Positions 43,948 to 51,973 of a DNA stretch of 64,000 nt are shown here, piece by piece. The translations under genes and the position numbers were made by a program. Source of the DNA: Methylobacterium sp. NMS14P (lineage in GTDB: Bacteria > Pseudomonadota > Alphaproteobacteria > Rhizobiales > Beijerinckiaceae); contig NZ_CP087107.1 of the NCBI RefSeq assembly GCF_028583545.1, positions 456,501 to 520,500 of the forward strand, written 5' to 3'. Positions within the stretch are counted from its first letter, which is position 1, and each line of letters starts with the position of its first letter. Under the pieces are notes generated by a model that was not told the origin of the DNA, made no database searches, and saw only the letters and a list, made by a program, of their open reading frames with translations.

Positions 43948-44646
43948 ATGTCCGACAAGCTTAAGCTCTTCACCTCTCCCTCGGCCTTCCCGAACCCGCA
44001 GCGACTGCGGATCTTCATGCACGAGAAGGGCATCGCCGATCGCTTCGACGAGACGATCTACGACATGTCGCCGGTGGGCGAGCAGCGGGGTTGGAGGCAC
44101 CTGAAGATGAACGCCTGGGGCGAGACGCCGACCCTCGCGCTCGCCGATGGTTCGTACCTCAGCGAGACCTCCGCCATCGCCCGCTATCTCGACGACACGT
44201 TCGAGGGCCGCAAGATCATGGGGGCGACGGCGCATGAGCGCGGTCTCGATCAGATGTGGGACAACCGGGTGTGGGTGCACATCCTCTACCCTATCGTCAC
44301 CGCCTTCCACGTCCTGCACCAGGGATTGGGCCCGAAGCTCGAACTGACCAGCAACCCGGCTTGGGGCGAGCATTCTCGTAAGGTGGCACTGGCGCATGCC
44401 GGTCTCGTAGACCGACATCTCGCGGATGGCCGCGCTTGGCTGCTGGGTGGTGATCAGCCGACGTTCTCCGACATCACGTTGGCGACGGCGATTGCGTTCT
44501 CCAAGTTCCCCGTCAACGCCACCCCGCTCGATGAGCGGTTCGAGCATCTCGATGCCTTCTGGCGGCGCTGGCAGGCTCGACCGACCTTCATCGCCGCATA
44601 TGCTGACCGTAGCAGCGGTGTGCCGGAGATCGACAATCGCACATGA
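43948..44646 (+). CDS. Glutathione S-transferase family protein
   Basis: A 232-residue protein with the GST layout: a thioredoxin-like domain (KLFTSPSAFPNPQRLRIFMHEKG, WGETPTLALADGSYLSETSAIARYLDDTF) and a helical C-terminal domain with WLLGGDQPTFSDITLATAI near 175. It is only distantly like the GST at 34.3 kb. Preceded by a double TetR operator, so probably induced by an electrophilic compound. Confidence 0.85.
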   Translation: MSDKLKLFTSPSAFPNPQRLRIFMHEKGIADRFDETIYDMSPVGEQRGWRHLKMNAWGETPTLALADGSYLSETSAIARYLDDTFEGRKIMGATAHERGLDQMWDNRVWVHILYPIVTAFHVLHQGLGPKLELTSNPAWGEHSRKVALAHAGLVDRHLADGRAWLLGGDQPTFSDITLATAIAFSKFPVNATPLDERFEHLDAFWRRWQARPTFIAAYADRSSGVPEIDNRT

Positions 44647-44763
44647 GCGTTCGGCGGTCGGGCTGGCAACCGCCCGACCGCAATGCTGCTTTGAGCTACT
44701 TAGAGTGCCGTTCGACGATGGCTGCTTTTGGGATGCGACAGCGAAGGTCCCTACGACCGGCTT

Positions 44764-44814
44764 GGGTCGGTCGGAGGCTGTCCGCCTTTACAGCGGCCCT
44801 GCTCCGAAGCGGAC
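44764..44814. repeat. Dispersed intergenic repeat, type B
   Basis: GGGTCGGTCGGAGGCTGTCCGCC ... GCTCCGAAGCGGAC (broken here for length), a clear relative of 35342-35391 and 48780-48830, in the gap between the GST and the next TetR gene. Confidence 0.6.
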
Positions 44815-44841
44815 AGACCAGTTACAGCCCAATCTACCCGC

Positions 44842-45543
44842 CTACTGGTCCCCAGTCTGAATGAGCGTGGCTTTCGCCGTCTTTCCAGAGCGGCCGACCT
44901 GAGAGTCCCACCCCGACATCGTGAGACCGGCGACGGCCTCGAGCTCCTCTCGGCTAGCGCCGTCGCGAGCCTGGAGCGACATGCCGTTCTGTACCGTGAG
45001 CACGAAGCGCGCGAGCGTAGGGACGTCCACGGAGGTGCTGAGTTCGGCCGTCGCGACCGCGCGATGAAGCCGCTCCTCAACCCTCCTGAGACCTTGGAAC
45101 CGGGCCGCCCGCACCAATTCGCCAAGTTCAGCGTGTCCTTCGCTGCCGGCCATCGACAGCGTCACCATGCAACCAAGCGGTTCCTCGCGACCGCACGAGC
45201 CCGTGAGGGCGGCGGCCGAATCCATCAGGAGCGCCTCGATGGCCTCGCGCGCGGTCCTGGCCGCGGCGAAGTTGGCCCAGACCATGGCCTCGTATTGCTC
45301 ACCGTAGTGGCGCAGCGCCTCGGCGTAGAGGGCCTCTTTGGAGCCGAACGCTGCGTAGAGGCTCGGCGAGCCGATTCCCATAGCCGCAGTGAGGTCGGAG
45401 ATGGATGTGGCAGCATAGCCCCGGCACCAGAACAGCCGCATCGCTTTCCCTAGAGCCGCCTGCCGGTCGAAGGCGCGGGGCCGACCGCGCCCGCGGAGCG
45501 GTGCTACCTCGGCTTCGGCTGATGTCGAACCTGATTTCTGCAT
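44842..45543 (-). CDS. TetR/AcrR family regulator
   Basis: A 233-residue repressor. After a 28-residue leader the HTH reads GRPRAFDRQAALGKAMRLFWCRGYAATSISDLTAAMGIGSPSLYAAFGSKEALY, typical of regulators near oxidoreductases. The C-terminal domain includes GCMVTLSMAGSEGH. The ATG at 45543 is preceded by an AT-rich stretch without a ribosome site. It is divergent from an SDR gene, its likely target. Confidence 0.83.
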   Translation of the reverse strand: MQKSGSTSAEAEVAPLRGRGRPRAFDRQAALGKAMRLFWCRGYAATSISDLTAAMGIGSPSLYAAFGSKEALYAEALRHYGEQYEAMVWANFAAARTAREAIEALLMDSAAALTGSCGREEPLGCMVTLSMAGSEGHAELGELVRAARFQGLRRVEERLHRAVATAELSTSVDVPTLARFVLTVQNGMSLQARDGASREELEAVAGLTMSGWDSQVGRSGKTAKATLIQTGDQ

Positions 45544-45592
45544 CGATCGATATATAATTTGCTTGACCCGAGCTCGCAACGCATCTAGCTCA

Positions 45593-45614
45593 TTCTGTGT
45601 TGTTCACTACAGAA
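45593..45614. promoter_or_regulatory. Inverted repeat in the TetR/SDR intergenic region
   Basis: TTCTGT at 45593-45598 and ACAGAA at 45609-45614 flank 10 bases that include GTTCACTAC. It lies 11 bases before the SDR start and is a candidate repressor site. Confidence 0.4.
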
Positions 45615-45624
45615 AGATCAGACC

Positions 45625-46365
45625 ATGAGCGAACTGGCTGGCAAGCGTGCCTTGGTGACGGGCGCATCGCGCGGCATCGGCGCCGCCATCGCTCTGGCGC
45701 TCGCCGACCGCGGTGCGGATGTTGCCATCACATACGAGCGGTCCGCCGAACGGGCGGCCGAGGTCGTCCGCGCCATCGAGGCAAAGGGCCGCCGCGCCGT
45801 TGCCATTCAGGCCGACAGTGCCGACGCATCAGCGGTGAAGCGCTCTGTCGATGAAGCGGCCGAGGGTCTCGGAGGACTCGACATCCTCATCAATAACGCC
45901 GGCATCGCCCGTGGCGGCCCGGTTGCGGAGATGAGCCTCGCCGACATCGATGCCATCCTCGACGTCAACGTCCGCTCAGTCGTGCTGGCGTCACAGGCGG
46001 CCATCGCCCACCTCACGGAAGGCGGCCGGATCATCTCCATCGGCTCATGCCTCGGGGAGCGGGTCCCATTCCCTGGCGTGACGGTCTACTCGATGTCGAA
46101 GTCGGCGTTGCTCTCGTTCACGCGCGGGCTGGCACGTGAACTCGGTCCACGCGGCATTACCGTGAACCTTGTGCAGCCAGGATCGACCGACACAGACATG
46201 AACCCAGCGGACGGTGCTCAATCGGACTTGCAACGGTCGATGACCGCTCTCGGGCATTACGGAAAGCCTGAAGATATCGCGGCCTCGGTGGCGTTCCTGG
46301 CGAGCCCTGCCGCGCGTCAGATCACTGGCACGACGATCACGGTCGACGGTGGTGCGAACGCATGA
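45625..46365 (+). CDS. SDR family oxidoreductase (3-oxoacyl-ACP reductase-like)
   Basis: A 246-residue classical short-chain dehydrogenase. It has the NAD(P) motif TGASRGIG (12-19), NNAG near 90, and the catalytic Ser and YSMSK (Tyr, Lys) near 140-160; the end, TGTTITVDGGANA, is typical of FabG-like enzymes. It reduces a carbonyl or oxidises an alcohol; the substrate is unknown. Regulated probably by the divergent TetR gene. Confidence 0.87.
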   Translation: MSELAGKRALVTGASRGIGAAIALALADRGADVAITYERSAERAAEVVRAIEAKGRRAVAIQADSADASAVKRSVDEAAEGLGGLDILINNAGIARGGPVAEMSLADIDAILDVNVRSVVLASQAAIAHLTEGGRIISIGSCLGERVPFPGVTVYSMSKSALLSFTRGLARELGPRGITVNLVQPGSTDTDMNPADGAQSDLQRSMTALGHYGKPEDIAASVAFLASPAARQITGTTITVDGGANA

Positions 46366-46381
46366 GACGCGTCGCCGGCCT

Positions 46382-47303
46382 GAGAGCCCGTCCGGTAAGG
46401 GTCTGAGGCGGGGTTGAGTGGCCGGGATGGCGATGATTCCAGGAGGGTGCTGAAGCCTGACCTGGAAGCGCCATGTGGACCCCGACCACCCGGCGGCAGC
46501 ATAGCCGCGTGGGCCTTCGCTATGAAACCGACCTTACCGACGCCGAGTGGGCGGTGATCGAGCCACTGATGCCGAGGCCAGCGCCCTGTGGCCGGCCTCC
46601 GCTCTGGACGACACGGGAGGTCCTGAACGCCATCTTCTACGTTCTGAGGGGTGGGATCTCCTGGCGGTTGATACCCAAGGATCTACCGCCGCGCTCGACC
46701 ACGTTCGGCTACTTCAGCCGCTGGCGCGACACAGGGCTGTTTGGCCGGATCAACCACCACCTGGTCATGGCCGATCGCGAGCGAGTCGGACGGGAAGCCT
46801 CACCGTCTGCCGCGGTCCTCGACAGCCAAAGCATCAAGACGACGGAGAGCGGCGGCCCGCGCGGCTACGATGCCGGCAAGAGGGTCAAGGGGCGCAAGCG
46901 CCAAGCGCTGGTCGACATGGACGGGCGCGCGCTCGTCCTCGATCCTCAGCCTGCCGACGTACAGGACCGCGACGGAGCCGTGCCGGTGCTGCGCCTGTCG
47001 CGTCGGACCTTCCCGTTCATCGCCAAAGCCTTCGCCGATGCAGGCTATGCCGGCAACAGACCGGCGACCGCCACGATCATCACGGTCGAGATCGTGCGCA
47101 AGCCGCCCCATCAAGTCGGCTTTGCCGTGCATCCACGCCGCTGGGTGGTCGAACGCTTCTTCGCCTGGATCAGCCGCAATCGCCGCCTCTGGAAGGACCC
47201 AGAGGCGACTATCGCCTCGGCCAGAGCATTCCTCTACGCGGCAGCCGTCATGATCCTCGTCAGGCGACTGGCCCGCTCAGCCTGACTTCTCGGACGGACT
47301 CTG
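46382..47303 (+). mobile_element. IS5-family insertion sequence
   Basis: The element is bounded by imperfect inverted repeats: GAGAGCCCGTCCGG at 46382-46395 on the left, and at the right end (47290-47303) the complement of CAGAGTCCGTCCGA. It carries one full transposase gene. The end bases are judged by eye, and a short target duplication could not be fixed. Confidence 0.8.
46473..47285 (+). CDS. IS5-family transposase (IS427-like)
   Basis: A 270-residue DDE transposase in one frame. The N-terminal domain has LTDAEWAVIEPLMP; catalytic Asp in VLDSQSIKTTE (about 115), second Asp in FADAGYAG (about 190) and the Glu in VVERFFAWISRNRRL (about 230). The gene looks intact. Confidence 0.9.
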   Translation: MWTPTTRRQHSRVGLRYETDLTDAEWAVIEPLMPRPAPCGRPPLWTTREVLNAIFYVLRGGISWRLIPKDLPPRSTTFGYFSRWRDTGLFGRINHHLVMADRERVGREASPSAAVLDSQSIKTTESGGPRGYDAGKRVKGRKRQALVDMDGRALVLDPQPADVQDRDGAVPVLRLSRRTFPFIAKAFADAGYAGNRPATATIITVEIVRKPPHQVGFAVHPRRWVVERFFAWISRNRRLWKDPEATIASARAFLYAAAVMILVRRLARSA

Positions 47304-47429
47304 AGACAGGCATCCGACTTCGTACGGTGAGATTGTCAGTTAGCGCTCGGCAGCTATCTGGGACGACTCCGAAGCGGTCATTCCGCTTGCGATCAGTTCC
47401 GGCCCCGTCAGTAGGGTCTGTGAATGACC

Positions 47430-47490
47430 GGGTCGGATGGTTCCTCGCCGGTCTCCTTTCGAGCAGCAATGCCTGGAAGCGGACATCGCC
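47430..47490. repeat. Dispersed intergenic repeat, type A
   Basis: GGGTCGGATGGTTCCTC, GTCTCCTTTCGAGCAGCAAT and GCCTGGAAGCGGAC; aligned well with 43179-43240 and less well with 33609-33665. Confidence 0.55.
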
Positions 47491-47580
47491 TTGAGGCCCA
47501 CCTGCGGCGTGACTCAAACCCTTGTCGGCAAGCGAGCTTCTCAGCTTGTCTTTTCGTCTCCCAGTCAGCGGCCGCAGGGT

Positions 47581-47961
47581 TCAGGACACACCCAACTGGG
47601 CATCATAGCGAGCCTGTGCGGCATCAATCTGCGCCAAGTGCCTGAAGGCCCAGGCGCCGAGAGCCTGGACTGGCTCAGCAAGCGAGTGACCCATCTCCGT
47701 GAGTTCGTAATCGACGCGGGGCGGGATCGATGGCGTGACCGTGCGGATTACGAGCCCATCGCGCTCAAGGTTGCGCAGGGTCAGCGTTAGCATCCGCTGC
47801 GATATGCCGTCGATGCCTCGCTTCAACTCACTGAAGCGGCGTGATCGATCCCGTAGAAGCATGATCACGAGCACGCTCCACTTGTCGCCGATCCGCGAGA
47901 GTACCTGGGAAGCCTTCATGCACTCGTTTGTAGAGTGCGGTATAGCGGTGGTTACTTCCAT
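47581..47961 (-). CDS. HxlR family transcriptional regulator
   Basis: A 126-residue winged-helix protein: VLSRIGDKWSVLVIMLL, RRFSELKRGIDGISQRMLTLTLRNLERDGLV and PPRVDYELTEMGHSL. It has a Cys at residue 14 (NECMKASQ), matching the single reactive cysteine of YodB/HypR-type quinone sensors. It is divergent from azoR, the classic partner of such regulators. The ribosome site is weak. Confidence 0.88.
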   Translation of the reverse strand: MEVTTAIPHSTNECMKASQVLSRIGDKWSVLVIMLLRDRSRRFSELKRGIDGISQRMLTLTLRNLERDGLVIRTVTPSIPPRVDYELTEMGHSLAEPVQALGAWAFRHLAQIDAAQARYDAQLGVS

Positions 47962-48017
47962 GTGACCAAGGTATCATGTATGTGCCGTCTTGCGGCTCTT
48001 GGGCAAACTCATATCAT

Positions 48018-48044
48018 AACTCGGTCACAAAAGGGAACCGAGTT
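48018..48044. promoter_or_regulatory. Perfect inverted repeat before azoR, probable HxlR operator
   Basis: AACTCGGT at 48018-48025 and ACCGAGTT at 48037-48044 with 11 bases between, five bases before the azoR start codon and overlapping its ribosome site. Confidence 0.6.
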
Positions 48045-48049
48045 CTGGT

Positions 48050-48667
48050 ATGAAACTCCTGCACATTGATAGCAGCATCCTGGGGGGCGGCTCGGTGTCC
48101 CGCGAGCTATCTGCACTGATCGTGCAGCGGCTCACGCAGGGGGTGTACGCAGAGGTCACCTACCGCGACCTCGTGGCCGAGAACCTGCCGCACCTGACGC
48201 CGGCGACCCTGCCGGCCGCCCATCCAGCATCCGCCATGGCAGGCCCGCTCGACGCCACCGCGCAGGCCGCCCGCGATGACAGCGACCGCATCCTTGAGGA
48301 GTTCCTGGCCTCCGATGTCGTCGTGATCGGCGCCCCGATGTACAACTTCACGATCCCGAGCCAGCTTAAGGCATGGATCGACCGGCTTGGCGTGCCCGGC
48401 AAGACCTTCCGCTACACGGAGCACGGGCCTGAGGGCTTGGCCGGGGACAAGCGTGTCATCGTGGCCTTGGCTCGCGGCGGCTTCTACCGCGCCGAGAGCG
48501 CAGCCGTCTCGGCTGAGCACGCCGAGAGCTACCTGAAGGCGGTCTTCGGCTTCCTGGGCATCACCCAGCCGGAGTTCGTCGTGGCCGAGGGGCTCTCGAC
48601 CGGTGACCACAACAAGACCCAGGCACTCGCTTCCGCCCGCGACGCCATCCAACAACTCGCCGCCTGA
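48050..48667 (+). CDS. azoR: FMN-dependent NADH:quinone / azo oxidoreductase AzoR
   Basis: A 205-residue flavodoxin-like enzyme. [21 protein letters not shown] binds the FMN phosphate, [18 protein letters not shown] lies near 98-115, and a Gly-rich loop (ALARGG) near 140. It reduces quinones by two electrons, preventing semiquinone damage, and azo dyes in vitro. Probably induced by quinones through the divergent HxlR regulator. Confidence 0.92.
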   Translation: MKLLHIDSSILGGGSVSRELSALIVQRLTQGVYAEVTYRDLVAENLPHLTPATLPAAHPASAMAGPLDATAQAARDDSDRILEEFLASDVVVIGAPMYNFTIPSQLKAWIDRLGVPGKTFRYTEHGPEGLAGDKRVIVALARGGFYRAESAAVSAEHAESYLKAVFGFLGITQPEFVVAEGLSTGDHNKTQALASARDAIQQLAA

Positions 48668-48779
48668 CGGGCGTACTGCCGGGACACCGAGGCGCAATGC
48701 TGTTCTAAGCCGAAGTTGCCGAACGTCTGACGAACAGCCGCTTCGGTAAAACGCTGAGGGCGGTCTGAGCGACCGGCAC

Positions 48780-48830
48780 GGGTCGTTAGGTGGCCGTCCG
48801 CTTTTCCAGCCGGTTGTCTCCGGAGCGGCC
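48780..48830. repeat. Dispersed intergenic repeat, type B
   Basis: GGGTCGTTAGG, GGCCGTCCGCTTTTCC and TCTCCGGAGCGGCC: the third copy of type B, after azoR. The rest of 48668-49032 holds further GGACAAGCGGACG-like words but no gene. Confidence 0.55.
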
Positions 48831-49032
48831 GTTCCGCTTACGGCCAGATCACGCCGAACGTCCAACGTCCGCTATCTGAGTTCGACGCTCGAAAGCCGAC
48901 TGGCGGGAATCCACCCCGAGCAGTCATTCGGGGATTCCTGCCCACGGGACGGGATCTGGCCGAGCGCAGCGCGTCTGCTTCGAAGCTCGGGGAGCGGACA
49001 AGCGGACGTTCGCCGCGCCTCAGCCGAGGGAC

Positions 49033-49707
49033 TCAAGATGACAGGGCGGCCAAAGCAAGGGCAGCAGGATCGCGGACGACGACGCGGTTGCGGTGGAGGT
49101 CGAGCATGCCCTGGCGACGCCAAGACTGGAGTTGCCTGTTGACCGTTTCGCGGGTCGTACCCGCGAGGTCAGCGATGTCGTCCTGCGAGATATGGATCTC
49201 GCTGCCGAAATCCTCCGCCAAGCCTAACAGGCGTCGCGCGATCCGCGCAGGCAACGGCATCAGCACCGTCTCTTCGAGTCGCGCACTGGTGAAGCGCAGG
49301 CGCTCGCACAGGAGCTCGATGACCCGCATCGACAAGTCGGCGTGCCGACCGACGAGGTCCAGCATGTCGCGGCGGCGGACCGCGAACAGCTCCGCCGGCT
49401 CGGCTGCAACGGCGTCCGCGCTCCGCGGCCGACCGTCGAATAGCGCGATCTCGCCGAAGATGTCGCCCGGACCGAGCACGTTGAGCGTCATGCGCCGGCC
49501 CGCGCCAGTGCCGGCCGTGATGCGGATCTCGCCGCGGCGGATCGCGTAGAACGCGTCCGCCGGGTCGTCCTTGAGGAACAGGGTCTCGCCGCGGGCAAGA
49601 CTGTGGGTGACGCAAAGGCCGGCGACGGCCCGCCGCGTGTCGGGTTCGAGGCGGCCGAAGAAGGGGCTGGCGGAGAGCAAACGCTCGAACTGCGCCGGAT
49701 CGCCCAC
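49033..49707 (-). CDS. Crp/Fnr family regulator
   Basis: A 224-residue regulator. Residues about 5-125 are a cyclic-nucleotide-type sensor domain (GETLFLKDDPADAFYAIRRGEIRIT, GPGDIFGEIALFDGRPRSADAVA), and about 150-215 a Crp-type winged helix (HISQDDIADLAGTTRETVNRQLQSW). No Fnr cysteine cluster is present. A GTG at 49707 with GGAG eight bases upstream gives the usual length; an ATG at 49797 would add 30 residues of low complexity. Confidence 0.82.
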   Translation of the reverse strand: MGDPAQFERLLSASPFFGRLEPDTRRAVAGLCVTHSLARGETLFLKDDPADAFYAIRRGEIRITAGTGAGRRMTLNVLGPGDIFGEIALFDGRPRSADAVAAEPAELFAVRRRDMLDLVGRHADLSMRVIELLCERLRFTSARLEETVLMPLPARIARRLLGLAEDFGSEIHISQDDIADLAGTTRETVNRQLQSWRRQGMLDLHRNRVVVRDPAALALAALSS

Positions 49708-49859
49708 AGAACTGGCTCCAGTTGGAGCTGCGGACCCGAACGGACCGTGAGGTCGGACGGCGGTCCTTTCATACCAGAGTGACCGCGAACTCGCCATCCG
49801 CCCGGAAGGGCGGCGCAGTGCCGGAGAAGTGCTGGATGCACCGCGGGCGGCCGCGGTGG

Positions 49860-50039
49860 CTATCGTGTCGCCCTGACGGCGGCGGCACGCGTCATATCGG
49901 ATCTGACGAGGTCGAGATCCGCGAGGTCGCGCTCGCTGAACAAGGCGAGTTCGCGCTGTGTACGGCGGCAGTCGAGCCACAGTTTGAAGAGAGAGAACGC
50001 AGCGGCCACCTGATCCTCCTCGGCTGAGGAGGCCGACAT
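49860..50039 (-). CDS. DUF1127 (YjiS-like) small protein
   Basis: A 59-residue protein. FSLFKLWLDCRRTQREL followed by LALFSERDLADLDLVRSDM matches the DUF1127 pattern (W-x2-R-R-x2-R-E-L-x2-L-S-x-R-E-L-x-D-I-G-L-x-R-x-D-I). DUF1127 proteins in Agrobacterium affect phosphate, RNA and carbon metabolism. It was found by reading the frame directly, being too short for common ORF cut-offs. It sits between the Crp-type gene and mddA. Confidence 0.7.
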   Translation of the reverse strand: MSASSAEEDQVAAAFSLFKLWLDCRRTQRELALFSERDLADLDLVRSDMTRAAAVRATR

Positions 50040-50183
50040 GCCCCGGGCGGCGCTCCGCGTCCGTGACGGCGATCACGGACGCGGGTGGGTGGTCGGCCGG
50101 ATGAAGGTTCGGGCCGCGAGGCGCCGGGTCGTGACCGGGCCTCGGGGCACGGCCGATCACGCTTCCGTCGCCGGAGATGCTCC

Positions 50184-50918
50184 ATGTCGCGCGCCGCCCG
50201 CCTGACCTACGCCTTGACCTGCTACGCGATCTTCCTGCTGGCGTTCCTCTACGCCGTCGGCTTTCTGGGACGCGCCGTCGTTCCGAAGACTGTGGACGAC
50301 GGGCCGCCCGTCGATCCGGGACTCGCCGTCCTCGTTGACGTCTCCCTGCTCGCCCTCTTCGCGCTCCAGCACAGCGTGATGGCACGCCCGGGCTTCAAAG
50401 TCTGGTGGACACGCGTCGTCCCGAAGCCCATCGAGCGCAGCACCTACGTCCTCCTAGCGAGCCTCGCGCTGCTGCTGCTGTTCTGGCAATGGCGTCCGCT
50501 CCCGGCTGTCGTTTGGGCGATCTCTGAGCCGGTGGCGGCGGGACTCCTTACGGGACTCTTTTGGATCGGCTGGCTCGTGGTCCTCGCCAGCACCTTCATG
50601 ATCAGCCATCTCGACCTCTTCGGGCTCAAGCAGGCCGTCCAGGGCTGGCGCTCGACCGCGCCGGGCGAGGCCGTGTTCAAGACACCCCTCCTCTACAGGC
50701 ACGTCCGGCACCCGATCTACCTCGGCTTCGTCATCGCCTTCTGGGCAACGCCGACGATGACGGCCGGCCATCTGCTGTTCGCCGCCGTCGCGACCGCCTA
50801 CATCCTCGTCGGTATCCAATTGGAGGAGCGCGACCTCGTCGCCTTCTTCGGTGATCGCTATCGACGCTATCGGCGCGAGGCGGGCATGCTCTTGCCGCGC
50901 TTTCGCGGTGCGCGCTGA
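50184..50918 (+). CDS. mddA: Methanethiol S-methyltransferase MddA
   Basis: A 244-residue membrane enzyme that methylates methanethiol with SAM to make dimethyl sulfide. Five or so membrane segments are seen (for example YAIFLLAFLYAVGFLG, YVLLASLALLLLFW). Family motifs are ALQHSVMARPGFKVWWTR, HLDLFGLKQ, and the C-terminal YRHVRHPIYLGF and GIQLEERDLVAFFGDRY, which bind SAM as in isoprenylcysteine methyltransferases. The ATG at 50184 follows GGAG. The assignment rests on strong motif agreement. Confidence 0.85.
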   Translation: MSRAARLTYALTCYAIFLLAFLYAVGFLGRAVVPKTVDDGPPVDPGLAVLVDVSLLALFALQHSVMARPGFKVWWTRVVPKPIERSTYVLLASLALLLLFWQWRPLPAVVWAISEPVAAGLLTGLFWIGWLVVLASTFMISHLDLFGLKQAVQGWRSTAPGEAVFKTPLLYRHVRHPIYLGFVIAFWATPTMTAGHLLFAAVATAYILVGIQLEERDLVAFFGDRYRRYRREAGMLLPRFRGAR

Positions 50919-50955
50919 TCGCGAGGGTCGCCGACGGGCCGTGGGTGTCGGATCG

Positions 50956-51945
50956 CTACTCGATCACCGCGTCCGCGCTGCTCAAGATCGAGGGCGGCAA
51001 AGTCACGCCGAGGCGTGTGGCCGCCCCGACGTTGGCGAACAGTTCAACCTTCGTGACGAGCTGCACCGGCAGGTCGCGGGGCTTCTCGCCCCGGAGCAGA
51101 CGGCCGGCATAGATGCCAGCCTGGCGATGCGTCTGCGTGAAGTCGCCTCCGTAGCTCAGCAGCCCGCCGGCATTGGGAAAGTCGCGGGATTGGGTGATCG
51201 CCGGAAGGCGATGGCGGTTTGCGAGGGTCGCAAGATGCGCGCTGCGATAGGCGAAGAAGGGGTCGGAGGTGAAGACGAGGCCGGGCACCCCGAGCCGGCG
51301 CGGCGTCGTGGAGAGCGTCTCGAACTCATCCTCGCGGCTGGCCTCGAGCACATGGAGCTGGAGGCCAAGGCTGCCCGCCGACGCCTGGAGTCCGGCCACC
51401 TGCGAGCTGGCCGTCGGACTGGTCGGATTGACCGCGACGGCGAGGGCGGCGGTCGTCGGAAACAGCTCCCGCATGAACTCGAGCCGCTTGTTCGAGACCT
51501 CGACGCTCAGGCTCGACACACCCGTGAGATTGCCGCGCGGCCGAGCGAGATCGTCCACCACGCCGAGGACGACGGGATCGCCGCCCATCTCGAAGACGAT
51601 CGGAATGGTCTCGGTCGCCGCCCGCGCGGCAAGCACCACGGGCGCCCCGCCGGGGGCAACCAAGACCGTGATCCCGCTACCGGCCAGCTCCTTCGCCAGC
51701 GCGGGCAGCCGCTCGTAGCGCCCGTCTGCCCAGCGATAGGCGATCGCGACGTCGCGCCCCTCGACGAACCCAGCATCGGCGAGCCCTCCGCGAAAGGCCT
51801 CAAGCCGGCTGGCAACGCGCTCGGGCGTCTCGGAGCCGAGATACCCGATCACCGGAAGCGTCGGCGCTCGCGCCCGCACCGCACGGGGCATGACGCCGCC
51901 GATCAGGGCGGTGGCCGGCCCGATGAGAATGGCGCGTCGCCTCAT
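50956..51945 (-). CDS. ABC transporter substrate-binding protein (PF04392 type)
   Basis: A 329-residue periplasmic protein. After a Tat-like leader (MRRRAILIGPATALIGG) it has the ABC_sub_bind layout: PVIGYLGSETPERVASRLEAFRGGLADAGFVEGRDVAI, IPIVFEMGGDPVVLGVVDDLARPRGNLTGVS, and YGGDFTQTHRQAGIYAGRLLRGEKPRDLPVQ. This type often lacks linked permease genes, as here. GAGGAGCG precedes the ATG. It follows the adenylate-cyclase gene by 28 bases and is probably in its operon. Confidence 0.85.
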   Translation of the reverse strand: MRRRAILIGPATALIGGVMPRAVRARAPTLPVIGYLGSETPERVASRLEAFRGGLADAGFVEGRDVAIAYRWADGRYERLPALAKELAGSGITVLVAPGGAPVVLAARAATETIPIVFEMGGDPVVLGVVDDLARPRGNLTGVSSLSVEVSNKRLEFMRELFPTTAALAVAVNPTSPTASSQVAGLQASAGSLGLQLHVLEASREDEFETLSTTPRRLGVPGLVFTSDPFFAYRSAHLATLANRHRLPAITQSRDFPNAGGLLSYGGDFTQTHRQAGIYAGRLLRGEKPRDLPVQLVTKVELFANVGAATRLGVTLPPSILSSADAVIE

Positions 51946-51973
51946 CCCCTCGCTCCTCGCCAAGCGCACAGCA

